From Antarcticirhabdus aurantiaca (lineage in GTDB: Bacteria > Pseudomonadota > Alphaproteobacteria > Rhizobiales > Rhizobiaceae), in contig NZ_VTOM01000004.1 in the NCBI RefSeq assembly GCF_009765365.1, positions 62,001-126,000 on the forward strand: DNA of 64,000 bases. Direction: 5' to 3'. This document shows positions 52,588 to 61,063 of the stretch, piece by piece. The notes under the pieces are model-generated. The model was given only the letters and a program-made list of their open reading frames with translations. It had not been told where the DNA came from and made no database searches. The position numbers were made by a program, and so were the translations under genes. Every line of letters starts with the position of its first letter. The first letter of the stretch is position 1.

Positions 52588-53898
52588 CTAGATCTCCCGC
52601 CCGAGCGTCCGGTCCTGCCAGCGCGCCTGCGCGATGGCGAAGGAGGGGGCGAGGCGGGCGAGCGGGGCGAGGGGCAGGCGGCGGGGCGGGCCGCTCGGCA
52701 CCGGCAGGCTCGCCAGCGGCGCGCCGCAGGCGGCGTCCGCCAAGACCTCGCCGAGCATGGCGGTGAGCGCGATGCCCCGCCCGTTGCAGCCGATGCCGCC
52801 GAGGAAGCCGGGGCCGAATTCGGTGATGCGCGGAAGGAAGTCCGTCGTCATCGCCGCCCGCCCCGTCCAGACGCGCTCCAGCGGCGGCACGGAGGACAGG
52901 CGCAGCTCTTCGGCGAGCCGGCTCACGATCATCCGTCCCATGCGGCCGTGCGCGCCGACCGGCAGCATCGACATGCCGCCGCTGATCAGGCGGTTCTGCG
53001 CGTCGAGGCGATAGGTGAAGAGGTTGGCGCGCGTGTCGGCGGCCGGGTGGCGGCCGGGCGCGAGGCGCCGGGCCTCGGCCTCGGGCAAGGGCGCGGTCGC
53101 GGCCTGATAGACCTGGAGCGGCACGACCGTGCCCGCGAGGCGCTCGGCGACTCCGGTCCGAAAGGCGTTGGTGCACAGCAGCACGCGCCGCGCGCTGATG
53201 CTCCCGCCGGCATGGCGCAGCCGCCAGACGCCGCCCTCCGGCTCCACCGCCTCCACCGCGACGCCCTCGTGGATCGCGGCACCGGCGTCGGCCGCCAGTC
53301 GCGCCAGGCCGCGGGCAAGCCCAAGCGGGTTCAGCATGCCGCCGCTCTCGTCGAGAAGCGCGCCGGCGCAGAGCCGGGCGCCGGACAGCGCCCGCGCCTC
53401 CTCGCGCTCCAGGATGCGCACCGGCCGGCCGAGCGCGGCCCAGGCGGACGCGCGCGCGCGCAAGACTTCCAGCGCGTCTCGCGAATGGGCGATGTGGAGC
53501 CAGCCGGTCTGCTCGGCGTCGCAGGCGATGCCGCCCTGCCGAACCGTTTCGAAGACGCGGGAAGCTCCCGCCCCGACCATGCGCAGCAGCGCCTCGCCGC
53601 GCCGGGTCCCGAAGCGCTTCACGACGGCGGCCGGATCGGCCTTGGCGAAGTTCGGCACCACGAAACCGGCATTGACGCCGCTCGCGCCGCTGCCGACCTC
53701 GCCCGCCTCCAGCACCGAGACGTCTCGTCCGCGGCGGGCGAGGTGCCAGGCGGCGGTCAGGCCGAGAAAGCCGCCGCCGATCACCGCGACGTCGACCGCG
53801 AGCCCGTCCACCGGGGGCGCGGCGGGCCCTGCGGCCGGCACCGCGGCCGTGCGCCACCAGAGGGTTCGGCGGTGCTCCGCCTCGCGCGATTCCGTCAC
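52588..53898 (-). CDS. FAD-dependent amine/amino-acid oxidase (DAO family)
   Basis: A 436-residue flavoprotein: the FAD motif VAVIGGGFLGLTAAWHLARRG is at about residue 38, the AGEVGSGASGVNAGFV loop and DESGGMLNP middle are typical of the DadA/gamma-glutamylputrescine-oxidase group, and FLGGIGCNGRGIALT at the end closes the flavin site. No signal peptide, so cytoplasmic. It faces the GntR/FCD regulator at 54048 across 149 bases. It would oxidise an amine or secondary amino acid to imine, which fits the Rid-family protein and aminotransferase nearby. Confidence 0.88.
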   Translation of the reverse strand: MTESREAEHRRTLWWRTAAVPAAGPAAPPVDGLAVDVAVIGGGFLGLTAAWHLARRGRDVSVLEAGEVGSGASGVNAGFVVPNFAKADPAAVVKRFGTRRGEALLRMVGAGASRVFETVRQGGIACDAEQTGWLHIAHSRDALEVLRARASAWAALGRPVRILEREEARALSGARLCAGALLDESGGMLNPLGLARGLARLAADAGAAIHEGVAVEAVEPEGGVWRLRHAGGSISARRVLLCTNAFRTGVAERLAGTVVPLQVYQAATAPLPEAEARRLAPGRHPAADTRANLFTYRLDAQNRLISGGMSMLPVGAHGRMGRMIVSRLAEELRLSSVPPLERVWTGRAAMTTDFLPRITEFGPGFLGGIGCNGRGIALTAMLGEVLADAACGAPLASLPVPSGPPRRLPLAPLARLAPSFAIAQARWQDRTLGREI

Positions 53899-54047
53899 CT
53901 CGTCCTCCCGGCCCGGCGGCTCGCCGTGATCCGGCTCGCCGCGCTCGTCCTTGCACCTTCGTCCTCGCGACCGTAAAGCACCGGGATCAAAGGATCCTCG
54001 CTCCTTCCCCGCTTCGCGCCGGGAACGGTCTTCCGGGAGACGGCGCG

Positions 54048-54785
54048 ATGCCGCGACTTGTGTCCGCCCCCTTCGAGGGCGCGCTCCAGCCCGTCTCGGC
54101 GCGCCGCACGCTCCAGGACGAGGTGCATCGGGGCCTCGCCCAGGCCCTGATGGCCGGCCGCTTCGATCCCGGCCAGACGCTGACCATCGCGGCGCTCGCG
54201 GATCAGTTCGGCACGAGCCACATGCCGGTGCGCGAAGCGCTGCGGCGGCTCGCCGCCGAGAACGCGCTGGAGGTCTCGTCGAGCGGCACCGTTGTGGTTC
54301 CCGCCGTCAGCCGCGAGCGTCTCGACGACCTGTGCGACGCGCGCCTCGTGGTGGAGGGCGCGGCGGCCGAGCGGGCGGCGGGCACGATGACGACGGCGGT
54401 CCTGCGCCGGCTGGAGCACCTCGCCCGCGAGCACGCGGAAGCGGGCCGCGAGAAGGATGCGGCGGCGATGCTGGCGCGAAACCAGGAGTTTCACTTCGCC
54501 ATCTACGCCGCGTCGGGCTCTGCCGTCCTCGACCAGCTCGCCGGATCGCTCTGGCTGCGCTTCGGGCCATACCTGCGCATGCTGACCAAGCAGATGGAGC
54601 CGCTGCTCGGGGCGGGCGAGATCGAGACCTATACGCGCCACCACGTCGACATCCTCGAAGCCCTGAAGGCCGGAGACGCCGAGGCGGCGGGCCGGCACCT
54701 GCGCGCCGACATCCGCTCGACGCAGCACCTCCTCCAGCCGCTCTGCCCGAGCGAGAGCGCGCCCGCCTCCCTCACAGTTGATTGA
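54048..54785 (+). CDS. GntR-family regulator, FCD subfamily (second copy)
   Basis: A 245-residue regulator with a winged helix-turn-helix at about residues 20-85 (LQDEVHRGLAQALMAGRFDPGQTLTIAALADQFGTSHMPVREALRRL) and FCD domain (RNQEFHFAIYAASGS; the RHHVDIL His pair binds metal in this group). Paralogue of the gene at 48462. Divergent from the amine oxidase, and its last 14 bases overlap the end of the convergent aminotransferase. It probably controls the amino-acid catabolic genes around it and perhaps the palindrome at 56466. Confidence 0.88.
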   Translation: MPRLVSAPFEGALQPVSARRTLQDEVHRGLAQALMAGRFDPGQTLTIAALADQFGTSHMPVREALRRLAAENALEVSSSGTVVVPAVSRERLDDLCDARLVVEGAAAERAAGTMTTAVLRRLEHLAREHAEAGREKDAAAMLARNQEFHFAIYAASGSAVLDQLAGSLWLRFGPYLRMLTKQMEPLLGAGEIETYTRHHVDILEALKAGDAEAAGRHLRADIRSTQHLLQPLCPSESAPASLTVD

Positions 54786-55941
54786 GGAAGGTGCCGATCC
54801 GCGCCAAGCCCTCCTCCAGCCGCTCGGTCGATTCCGAGCCGAAGCAGACGCGCAGGAACCCTTCGCCCGCCTCGCCGTAGAAGCTGCCCGCCTCGACCAC
54901 CACGCCGGCCTCGTCCAGCAGGCGGTCGGCCAGCACCTGCGCCGGCAGGCCCGTGCCCGACACGTCGGGGAAGGCGTAGATCGTGCCCTCCGGCAGAGCG
55001 CAGGTGACGCCCGGCATCTGGTTCAGCCGCTGCACCACGAGGTCGCGCTTGGCCCGATCCTCGGACACGAGGCCTTCCAGCGCCTCGCGCGGGCCGGTGA
55101 CGGCCGCGAGCGCGCCGGCCTGGATGAAGGTGTTGACGTGGGTGGCGTCGTTGGCGGTGATCTTGAGGAGCCCCGGCATCGCCCAGCGGGGCGCGGCGAG
55201 GTAGCCGAGCCGCCAGCCGTCCATGGCGAAGGACTTGGTGAAGGCGAACATCGACACCGTCCGCTCGGCCATGCCGGGCAGCGAGGCGATCGAGACGTGG
55301 GCATTCCCGTCGAAGACGATCTCCTCGTAGACCTCGTCGGAGACCACGAGGAGGTCGTGGCGCACCGCGAGGTCGGCGAGCGCCTGGAGTTCGCCCCGGG
55401 TGTAGACGCGGCCCGTCGGGTTTACCGGGTTGACGAGGACGATCATCCGGGTGCGAGGCGTGATCTTGGCCTCGATCGCGGCCGGGTCGATCGCGAAGCC
55501 GCGCGAGGCGTCGAGCTTGGCCGTCACCACCCTTGCGCCCGCCAGCTCGATCTTGCCGACGTGCTGGGGATAGTAGGGCTCGAGCAGGATCGCCTCGTCG
55601 CCAGGATCGAGCAGCGCCATGAAGGCGGCGAAGGAGGCGTGGGTCAGGCCGTTGGTGACGAGGATGTCGGATGGCTCGACGTCGAGCCCGTTCGCCTCGC
55701 GCAGCTTGTCCGCCAGCGCCCGTCGCAGGCTCGGCACGCCCTGGAGGTCGCTGTAGTGGACGTCGCCGGCCCGGAGCGCCCGGATCGTCGCCTCCTTGAT
55801 GTGGGCGGGCGTGTCGGCATGGGGCTTGCCGAGCTCGAGATGAACGAGGTCGCGGCCCTCCCCTTCGAGGGCAGCCGCCTTGGCATACATGCCGAAGCTC
55901 TTCTTGGCGGTGGCGGAAATCCGCTGCGCGACGCGTTTCAC
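54772..55941 (-). CDS. Class I/II aminotransferase, aspartate-type fold
   Basis: A 389-residue PLP enzyme. The PLP lysine lies in MFAFTKSFAMDGWRLGYLAAP; VNPVNPTGRVYTR with the cofactor Asn and Arg, VSDEVYEEIVFDG with the Asp and Tyr for the pyridine ring, and FLRVCFGSE with the substrate carboxylate Arg follow the family pattern. Substrate may be an aromatic or broad-range amino acid; nearby genes fit an aromatic one. ATG 55941 lies 32 bases from the Rid gene stop and is coupled to it. Confidence 0.9.
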   Translation of the reverse strand: MKRVAQRISATAKKSFGMYAKAAALEGEGRDLVHLELGKPHADTPAHIKEATIRALRAGDVHYSDLQGVPSLRRALADKLREANGLDVEPSDILVTNGLTHASFAAFMALLDPGDEAILLEPYYPQHVGKIELAGARVVTAKLDASRGFAIDPAAIEAKITPRTRMIVLVNPVNPTGRVYTRGELQALADLAVRHDLLVVSDEVYEEIVFDGNAHVSIASLPGMAERTVSMFAFTKSFAMDGWRLGYLAAPRWAMPGLLKITANDATHVNTFIQAGALAAVTGPREALEGLVSEDRAKRDLVVQRLNQMPGVTCALPEGTIYAFPDVSGTGLPAQVLADRLLDEAGVVVEAGSFYGEAGEGFLRVCFGSESTERLEEGLARIGTFLNQL

Positions 55942-55973
55942 GGGCTTGGGTCCTGTTCAGGCAAAAGGGCGGG

Positions 55974-56360
55974 TCAGGGCCGGCGGCGCAGCGCCGCGAC
56001 CTCGATCTCGACGAGGATCTCCTCGGCGGGAAAGCCGCAGATGATGGTGGTGTTGGTCGGGCGCGGGTCGGAGAAGGTCTGGCCCAGGATCTCCGAGACC
56101 GGCATCACGTGCTCGCGCGCCGAGAGGTAGACGCGCACCTGGACGACGTCGGCGAGGGTCGCATCGGCCTGCGCCAACGCCGCCGCGATCGTTGTCAGCG
56201 CCTGACGCGCCTGGGCCGCGGCGCCGTCCGGAAAGGACATGGTCGCCGGGTCGTAGCCGGCCGTGCCGGAAACGAGCACCCACTCGCCGTCGACCACGGC
56301 GCGGGCGTAACCGGCGATCTCCTCGAACTTCGAACCCGAATAGATCGAGCGTCGCGTCAT
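55974..56360 (-). CDS. Rid-family protein (YjgF/YER057c/UK114), not RidA proper
   Basis: A 128-residue trimer-forming protein of the Rid superfamily: SGTAGYDPATM, ARQALTTIAAALAQADATLADVVQVRVYL and VEIEVAAL at the end. In RidA the imine-hydrolysing Arg is in PARSCV; here this segment reads PTNTTI, so the Arg is Asn. It therefore belongs to one of the other Rid subgroups and may lack classical 2-imino-acid deaminase activity. ATG 56360 lies downstream of the shared promoter palindrome at 56466. Linked to an aminotransferase and an amine oxidase, both of which can form imines. Confidence 0.85.
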   Translation of the reverse strand: MTRRSIYSGSKFEEIAGYARAVVDGEWVLVSGTAGYDPATMSFPDGAAAQARQALTTIAAALAQADATLADVVQVRVYLSAREHVMPVSEILGQTFSDPRPTNTTIICGFPAEEILVEIEVAALRRRP

Positions 56361-56447
56361 GGCGGGATTCCAAAGGCTTGGCGGGACGATAGGGTTGTCA
56401 CCCGTGCCCGTCGCGACCGACGGGAACGGCCTGGGATAACGCCGCCC

Positions 56448-56496
56448 CACATACCGTGTAAAGCTGTTTGATCAAACGATCGAACGCTGGTAGCGT
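56448..56496. promoter_or_regulatory. Divergent promoters overlapping one perfect GTTTGATCAAAC palindrome
   Basis: GTTTGATCAAAC at 56466-56477 is a perfect 12-bp palindrome. Its TTGATC is the -35 on both strands: plus, TTGATC (56468-56473), 17 bases, TAGCGT (56491-56496); minus, TTGATC (56475-56470), 16 bases, TATGTG (56453-56448). A bound regulator would block both directions. The same half-sites occur at 48378-48396. Confidence 0.6.
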
Positions 56497-56658
56497 CGTA
56501 TCCGACAATCGGTCGCGGGTGCCTGGAACGGCCTTGCGATCGAACCAGCCGAGCCTTCAAAAAATTCGTCGGACTGATCATCCGCCGTTTGCATCCGTCG
56601 GAATCTCGCCTATGAATTTCAAACCTAAACTACCTTCCTCGACCGGGCGGACAGGCGG

Positions 56659-57789
56659 GTGAGCGGCTACTTCCTCTACCATTCCATCGGCACCTTCCCC
56701 GGCAAGGCCGAAGCGCTGCGCGAGGCGCTCGGGCGCTTCGCCGACGACTGGTCGGCCGAGAACGACGCGCAGTGGCCGACCATGCTGAGCCTGCGCGCCG
56801 GCTTCATCGAGGCCTGGGCGCGGGTCATCGACGCGCCGGCCGGATCGCTGACGACGACCGAGAGCGTCACCGCCGGCCTCTACAGCCTGATCGGCGCCCT
56901 CCCCGCACAGCATCTGGCGGGCAAGCGCGTGCTCGTCGCCGCCGACTGCTTCCCGAGCCTCCACTTCCTCCTCTCGGCCCTCGGCCCCCGCTTCGGCTTC
57001 ACGCTCGACACCGTGCCGTTGCGCGCCGGCGAGCGCTGGGTGCGCGACGAGGACATGATCGCGGCCTGGGGGCCGGACGTCGGCCTGGCGCTGCTCACCT
57101 TCGTCACCTCCACCGCCTCGCATCGCTGCGACGTTTCCGCGCTCGCCGCGCACGGCCGGGCGATGGGCAGCCTCGTCGTCGCCGACATCACGCAAGGCGT
57201 CGGCATCCGCCCCTTCTCGGTGGCGACGGCGGAGGTCGACGCGGTGGTCTCGACCTCGCTCAAATGGCTCTGCGGCGTCTCCGGCGCGGGCATTCTCCAG
57301 GTGCGCCCGGACCTCCTGAAAACCTGCGAGCCGGAGTTCCGCGGCTGGTTCAGCCAGGAGAACCCCTTCTCCTGGGCCCTAGACGCCTTCCGCTACGCCC
57401 CCGACGCGCGGCGCTTCGACCAGGGCACGCCCTCGATCCTGCCGGCCGCGGGCTCGCTGCCCGGCCTCGAATTCCTCCAGCGCACCGGCCTCGACGCGGT
57501 TGCCGCCCACAATGCCCGGCTGACCGACCGCGTCGTCGAGGCGGCGGACGAGGCGGGCCTTCCCCTCGCCTCGCCTCGCGAAGCGGAGAAGCGCGGCGGC
57601 AGCGTCATGCTGAACCTCGGCGAGGAGGCCGCCGCCCTCGTCGGCCCGTTGCGCGAGCGCGGCCTCTACTGCGACGCGCGCGGCTCCGTGATGCGCCTGT
57701 CGCCCGGCCTCGTCACGGAGGAAGCGGAGATTACCCGCCTCTTCGCCACCCTCGCAGAATTCGGCGTCCGGCGCTCCGCCGCCGCCTGA
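56659..57789 (+). CDS. Kynureninase-like PLP enzyme (aminotransferase class V fold)
   Basis: A 376-residue fold-type I PLP enzyme. The PLP lysine is K202 (STSLKWLCG), the ring Asp is D176 (VVADITQG), and the middle block FRGWFSQENPFSWALDAFRYAPDARRFDQGTPS follows the kynureninase pattern of GW..PF.FD..Y.P....F..GTP. It is shorter than typical kynureninase (about 415). The start is GTG 56659 after GGGCGGACAGGCG. It is divergent from the Rid gene and followed by an amino-acid importer, so it may cleave or desulfurate an imported amino acid. Kynurenine as substrate is possible, not shown. Confidence 0.8.
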   Translation: MSGYFLYHSIGTFPGKAEALREALGRFADDWSAENDAQWPTMLSLRAGFIEAWARVIDAPAGSLTTTESVTAGLYSLIGALPAQHLAGKRVLVAADCFPSLHFLLSALGPRFGFTLDTVPLRAGERWVRDEDMIAAWGPDVGLALLTFVTSTASHRCDVSALAAHGRAMGSLVVADITQGVGIRPFSVATAEVDAVVSTSLKWLCGVSGAGILQVRPDLLKTCEPEFRGWFSQENPFSWALDAFRYAPDARRFDQGTPSILPAAGSLPGLEFLQRTGLDAVAAHNARLTDRVVEAADEAGLPLASPREAEKRGGSVMLNLGEEAAALVGPLRERGLYCDARGSVMRLSPGLVTEEAEITRLFATLAEFGVRRSAAA

Positions 57790-57844
57790 TCGCGTCCATC
57801 CCGGCCGCCTCGACCGGCGGCCACAGCCCCAAGGAGTTTCGTCC

Positions 57845-58642
57845 ATGCTCGACCGGCGCCGCCTCTTCGGCCTCGTTCTCGCCGCCGCGGCCCTCGCGCC
57901 GGCGCTTCCCGCCTTCGCCGCCGACCCGATCGTCGTCGGCGCCTATCCGTCGAACCCGCCCTGGGAGTTCAAGAACGACGCGGGCACCTTCGAGGGCTTC
58001 GAGGTCGACGTCGCCACGGAAGCCGCCAAGCGCGTCGGCCGACCGGTTGAGTTCCAGGACCTCGGCTTCCAGGCGCTCTTCGCCGCCACCGCCTCGCACC
58101 GCATCGATTTCGCGGTCTCTTCGATCTCGATCACCAACGACCGCCTGCAGAACCAGGCCTTCACCCAGCCCTACTACGACAGCGACGGCACGATCCTCGG
58201 CCGCGAGGGCTCGCAGATCGCCAAGTTCGAGGATCTTGACGGCAAGGTCATCGGCGTCGTCTCGGGCACGACCGGCGAGAAGTGGGCGAACGAGAACGCC
58301 GAGACGTACGGCATCGCCGAGGTTAAGGGCTACAACGCCCAGCAGGACCTCATGCTGGACATCCAGAACGGGCGCATCGACGGCGGCGCGGGCGAGATCG
58401 CCGGCTTCCAGTACGCGATGACCAAGATCCCGGGCCTGAAGATCCTGATCCGCATCCCGACCGGCGAGCGCTTCGCCATGATGGCCCCGAAGGACTCGGC
58501 GATCCTGCCCGAGATCAACGAGGCGATCTCGGCGATGAAGGCGGACGGCACGCTCGCCAAGATCCACGAGAAGTGGTTCGGCGTCGCCCCCAGCGAGGGC
58601 ACCAGCACCGTCGTCGCCTCGGACATCCCGACCGCGCAGTAA
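57845..58642 (+). CDS. Polar amino-acid ABC transporter substrate-binding protein
   Basis: A 265-residue periplasmic protein of SBP family 3: signal peptide at about 1-25 (RRRLFGLVLAAAALAPALPAFA), then PIVVGAYPSNPPWEFKNDAGTFEGFEVDVATEAAKR, DFAVSSISITNDRLQNQAFTQPYYDSDG and a GERFAMMAPKDSAILPEINEAI block. This group carries glutamate, histidine, cystine or opine-like ligands; which one is not decided. It follows the kynureninase-like gene by 55 bases, and the permease follows at 58728. Confidence 0.9.
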   Translation: MLDRRRLFGLVLAAAALAPALPAFAADPIVVGAYPSNPPWEFKNDAGTFEGFEVDVATEAAKRVGRPVEFQDLGFQALFAATASHRIDFAVSSISITNDRLQNQAFTQPYYDSDGTILGREGSQIAKFEDLDGKVIGVVSGTTGEKWANENAETYGIAEVKGYNAQQDLMLDIQNGRIDGGAGEIAGFQYAMTKIPGLKILIRIPTGERFAMMAPKDSAILPEINEAISAMKADGTLAKIHEKWFGVAPSEGTSTVVASDIPTAQ

Positions 58643-58727
58643 CGAAGAACCACCACCGGCGCGCCGGACGGCACGGGCTCCGATCGCCCGGCCGTCCGGC
58701 GCGCCGCGCATTTCTCGGGGGCCTGCC

Positions 58728-59402
58728 ATGGGGCTGATCGATACCTTCTTCAACGCCGAGGTCATGGCGCGCGCCTTTCCGATCCTCCTGCGGGGGCTCT
58801 GGAACACGCTTCTTCTCGGGGCGACGGCGATCGTCTTCGGCTGCATCCTCGGCCTCGTCGTGTGCCTCTTGCGGCTCTACGCGCCGAAGCCCGTCCGGCT
58901 GCTGGCCGTCGGCTACATCGACATCTTCCGGGCGCTTCCCGTTCTCGTCGTCCTGATCCTCCTCTACTACGCCCTGCCCTTCGTCGGCATCCGCCTGTCC
59001 TCCTTCGCCTCGGCCGCGATCGCCCTGATCCTCGTTCTGTCGGCCTTCACGGCGGAGGTCTGCCGGGCCGGCATCGAGACGGTGCCGCGCGGGCAGTTCG
59101 AGGCGGCCTCGGCGCTGGGCCTGCCTTTCGGCCTCACCATGCGGAAGGTGATCCTGCCCCAGGCGGTGAAGGTCATGATCCCGCCGCAGACCAGCAACTG
59201 CGTCTCGGTGCTCAAGGACACGGCGCTCGCCTCGGTCGTCGCCATGCCCGACCTTCTGAAGCAGGCGAACGACGCGCAGGCGATGATGGCGAACCCGACG
59301 CCGCTGATCGGCGCGGCGCTGATCTACCTCGCCATCCTTTGGCCGATGGTGCGCCTCGTCTCCTTCCTGGAGATGCGCAGCCGCGCCAAGACCGCGCGCT
59401 GA
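58728..59402 (+). CDS. Polar amino-acid ABC transporter permease (HisM/GlnP type)
   Basis: A 224-residue permease with five hydrophobic segments. The signature LLRGLWNTLLLGATAIVFG at the start, DIFRALPVLVVLILLYYALPF and the coupling loop EAASALGLPFGLTMRKVILPQAVKVMIPP are family-typical. No second permease and no ATPase gene are near, so the ATPase is shared or encoded elsewhere, and the permease probably forms a homodimer. A strong terminator follows at 59424-59453. Confidence 0.9.
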   Translation: MGLIDTFFNAEVMARAFPILLRGLWNTLLLGATAIVFGCILGLVVCLLRLYAPKPVRLLAVGYIDIFRALPVLVVLILLYYALPFVGIRLSSFASAAIALILVLSAFTAEVCRAGIETVPRGQFEAASALGLPFGLTMRKVILPQAVKVMIPPQTSNCVSVLKDTALASVVAMPDLLKQANDAQAMMANPTPLIGAALIYLAILWPMVRLVSFLEMRSRAKTAR

Positions 59403-59423
59403 AGGCTCCGCTCCGGAAAACCA

Positions 59424-59453
59424 AAAAGGCCGCGGATCGCTCCGCGGCCTTTT
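59424..59453. terminator. Rho-independent, bidirectional terminator
   Basis: AAAAGGCCGCGGA, a TCGC loop and TCCGCGGCCTTTT give a 13-bp perfect stem with A and T runs on either side. It lies 22 bases after the permease stop and 25 bases from the convergent iorB stop, so it serves both. Confidence 0.92.
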
Positions 59454-59477
59454 CATGTGCGGGTCCCGATCGGCGGA

Positions 59478-61052
59478 TCAGGTCGTCTCGTAGGCCGAGG
59501 CGACGGTGAGGAGGGCGCCGTCGAGGGCCTTGCCCTCCTCGTCGAGAAGGGCCGCCTTGATCAGGCGCTCCATCCAGGCGCCGCCCTCGGCCTGCGGCAG
59601 AAGCGTCGGCACGGCGCTCAGCACGCGGTCGAACTTGGAATTGCCCCGCGCATGGGTGTCGGAATAGCCCTTCACCAGGCGGCGCGCCGAGAGGATCGCG
59701 ACGGCGAGGTCGTAGTTCGCGGGCAGCGTCCGGCGCGCCAGCGCCAGCCAGCGCGTCCAGTGCTCGGCCTCGCGCTCGTGGCGCAGAGAGCCGCGGCGGA
59801 AGCGCTTGAGGCCGGCGACGGCATAGAGCGCCAGGAACCAATGGATGCGGTCGGTGCGCACGCGCCGGCCGCGATTGACGATCCTGTCGAGCGCGGCGAA
59901 GAGCTTCGGGCGGTTCTCGATCGCGTGGCCGAGACGGGCCGGCAGCGTGCCGGCCACCTCCTCCATGCGCGGATGCATGTATTCGGTGAGGCCGAGGATC
60001 TGGTCGTCCTTCGCGCCGACCTCGCGGCGGATGCGCGGCAGGCGGGCCGACCGCGTCTTGAGGTCGGCGACGCGCACGACGTCGTCATAGGCCATGGCGA
60101 CCGCGAGGTACTTCGCCGCGTTCTCGGTGAAGCGCCAGTCCTTGGCGGCGCCGCCCGCCCGCTCGTCCTCGGCGCGGAGCTCTTCGAGCGCGGTGAGGTA
60201 TTCCGCGGCATAGTTCGGGTCCTGGTAGTCGACGAGGCGCCTCGCGCCGGCATAGGCCATCGGCCTGACGCTCTCGGGCAGCGCCGCGATGCGCGCGAGC
60301 AGCGCGTCGAGGGCGGGCACGCCGACGGTTACCGGCGGCTCGGGCAGGTCCTTGCCCGGCGCCTTGGGCACGATCTCCTGGCGGTCGTTGCCGGCGACCT
60401 TGTCGAAGCCGGCGGCGAAGGCCTTGAGGCTCGGCTCGACGCCCTTGCCGCCGGCCCGGATCGCCGCCTCGAAGTGCTCGCGGGCGAAGGGCAGGACGCC
60501 GGAACCCGCCAGCGCCCCGAACATCGTCGCCGAGATGACGCTGCCGTTCTTTTCCGCCAGCGTCTGCATGTCGAAGGCGACGATGCGCTTGGCGGCGATG
60601 CCGGCGGCTTCCACCACGCTGTCCGGATCGCCGATCCCGTCGCCCGGCACCTCCTTCTCGCCGACCGCGTAGGAGCGGTGCGAGGAGGTGAGAAGCGTCG
60701 TCCGGTCCGGCGTGACGAGGCCGCGCAGCATGGAGCGGCCGGCCTCCATGAACTCGGCGGCGAGCACCACGTCGACGTCGCCCGGCGTCGGCATCAGCGA
60801 CAGGATCGGCGCGACGCCGTCCCGCTCGGGCAGGAGCTCGATGTAGTAGATCGTGGCGCCCGTGCGCTGGGCGACGCCCGGCACGGAGGTCGACTGCGCC
60901 ATCCAGCCGGCGCCCTCCGCGGCCGCCACGATCCAGTCGGCCAGCACCCCGCCGCCCTGCCCGCCCATGGCGAGGATCGCGACGGAGAGCGGCTTGTCGG
61001 TGGACAGGCGCGAGGGTTGATCGGCGGCGGGGAAGTTCGGGTGGACGGTCAT
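59478..61052 (-). CDS. iorB: Indolepyruvate oxidoreductase subunit beta
   Basis: A 524-residue gamma-type oxidoreductase subunit. The N-terminal 200 residues match the 2-oxoacid:acceptor oxidoreductase gamma domain (LAILAMGGQGGGVLADWIV, STSVPGVAQRTGATIYYIEL, VDVVLAAEFMEAGR, TSSHRSY). The remaining 300 residues are an extra region, probably DUF6537, seen in aerobic indolepyruvate oxidoreductases where alpha and beta are fused. The start ATG 61052 is 11 bases after the IorA stop. With IorA it decarboxylates aryl-pyruvates to aryl-acetyl-CoA, using ferredoxin or another acceptor. Confidence 0.9.
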   Translation of the reverse strand: MTVHPNFPAADQPSRLSTDKPLSVAILAMGGQGGGVLADWIVAAAEGAGWMAQSTSVPGVAQRTGATIYYIELLPERDGVAPILSLMPTPGDVDVVLAAEFMEAGRSMLRGLVTPDRTTLLTSSHRSYAVGEKEVPGDGIGDPDSVVEAAGIAAKRIVAFDMQTLAEKNGSVISATMFGALAGSGVLPFAREHFEAAIRAGGKGVEPSLKAFAAGFDKVAGNDRQEIVPKAPGKDLPEPPVTVGVPALDALLARIAALPESVRPMAYAGARRLVDYQDPNYAAEYLTALEELRAEDERAGGAAKDWRFTENAAKYLAVAMAYDDVVRVADLKTRSARLPRIRREVGAKDDQILGLTEYMHPRMEEVAGTLPARLGHAIENRPKLFAALDRIVNRGRRVRTDRIHWFLALYAVAGLKRFRRGSLRHEREAEHWTRWLALARRTLPANYDLAVAILSARRLVKGYSDTHARGNSKFDRVLSAVPTLLPQAEGGAWMERLIKAALLDEEGKALDGALLTVASAYETT

Positions 61053-61063
61053 CGCGTCGGGCC

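Noticed and set aside
55974-56360. Calling the gene ridA (imine deaminase)
   Set aside because: The catalytic Arg segment PARSCV is PTNTTI here.
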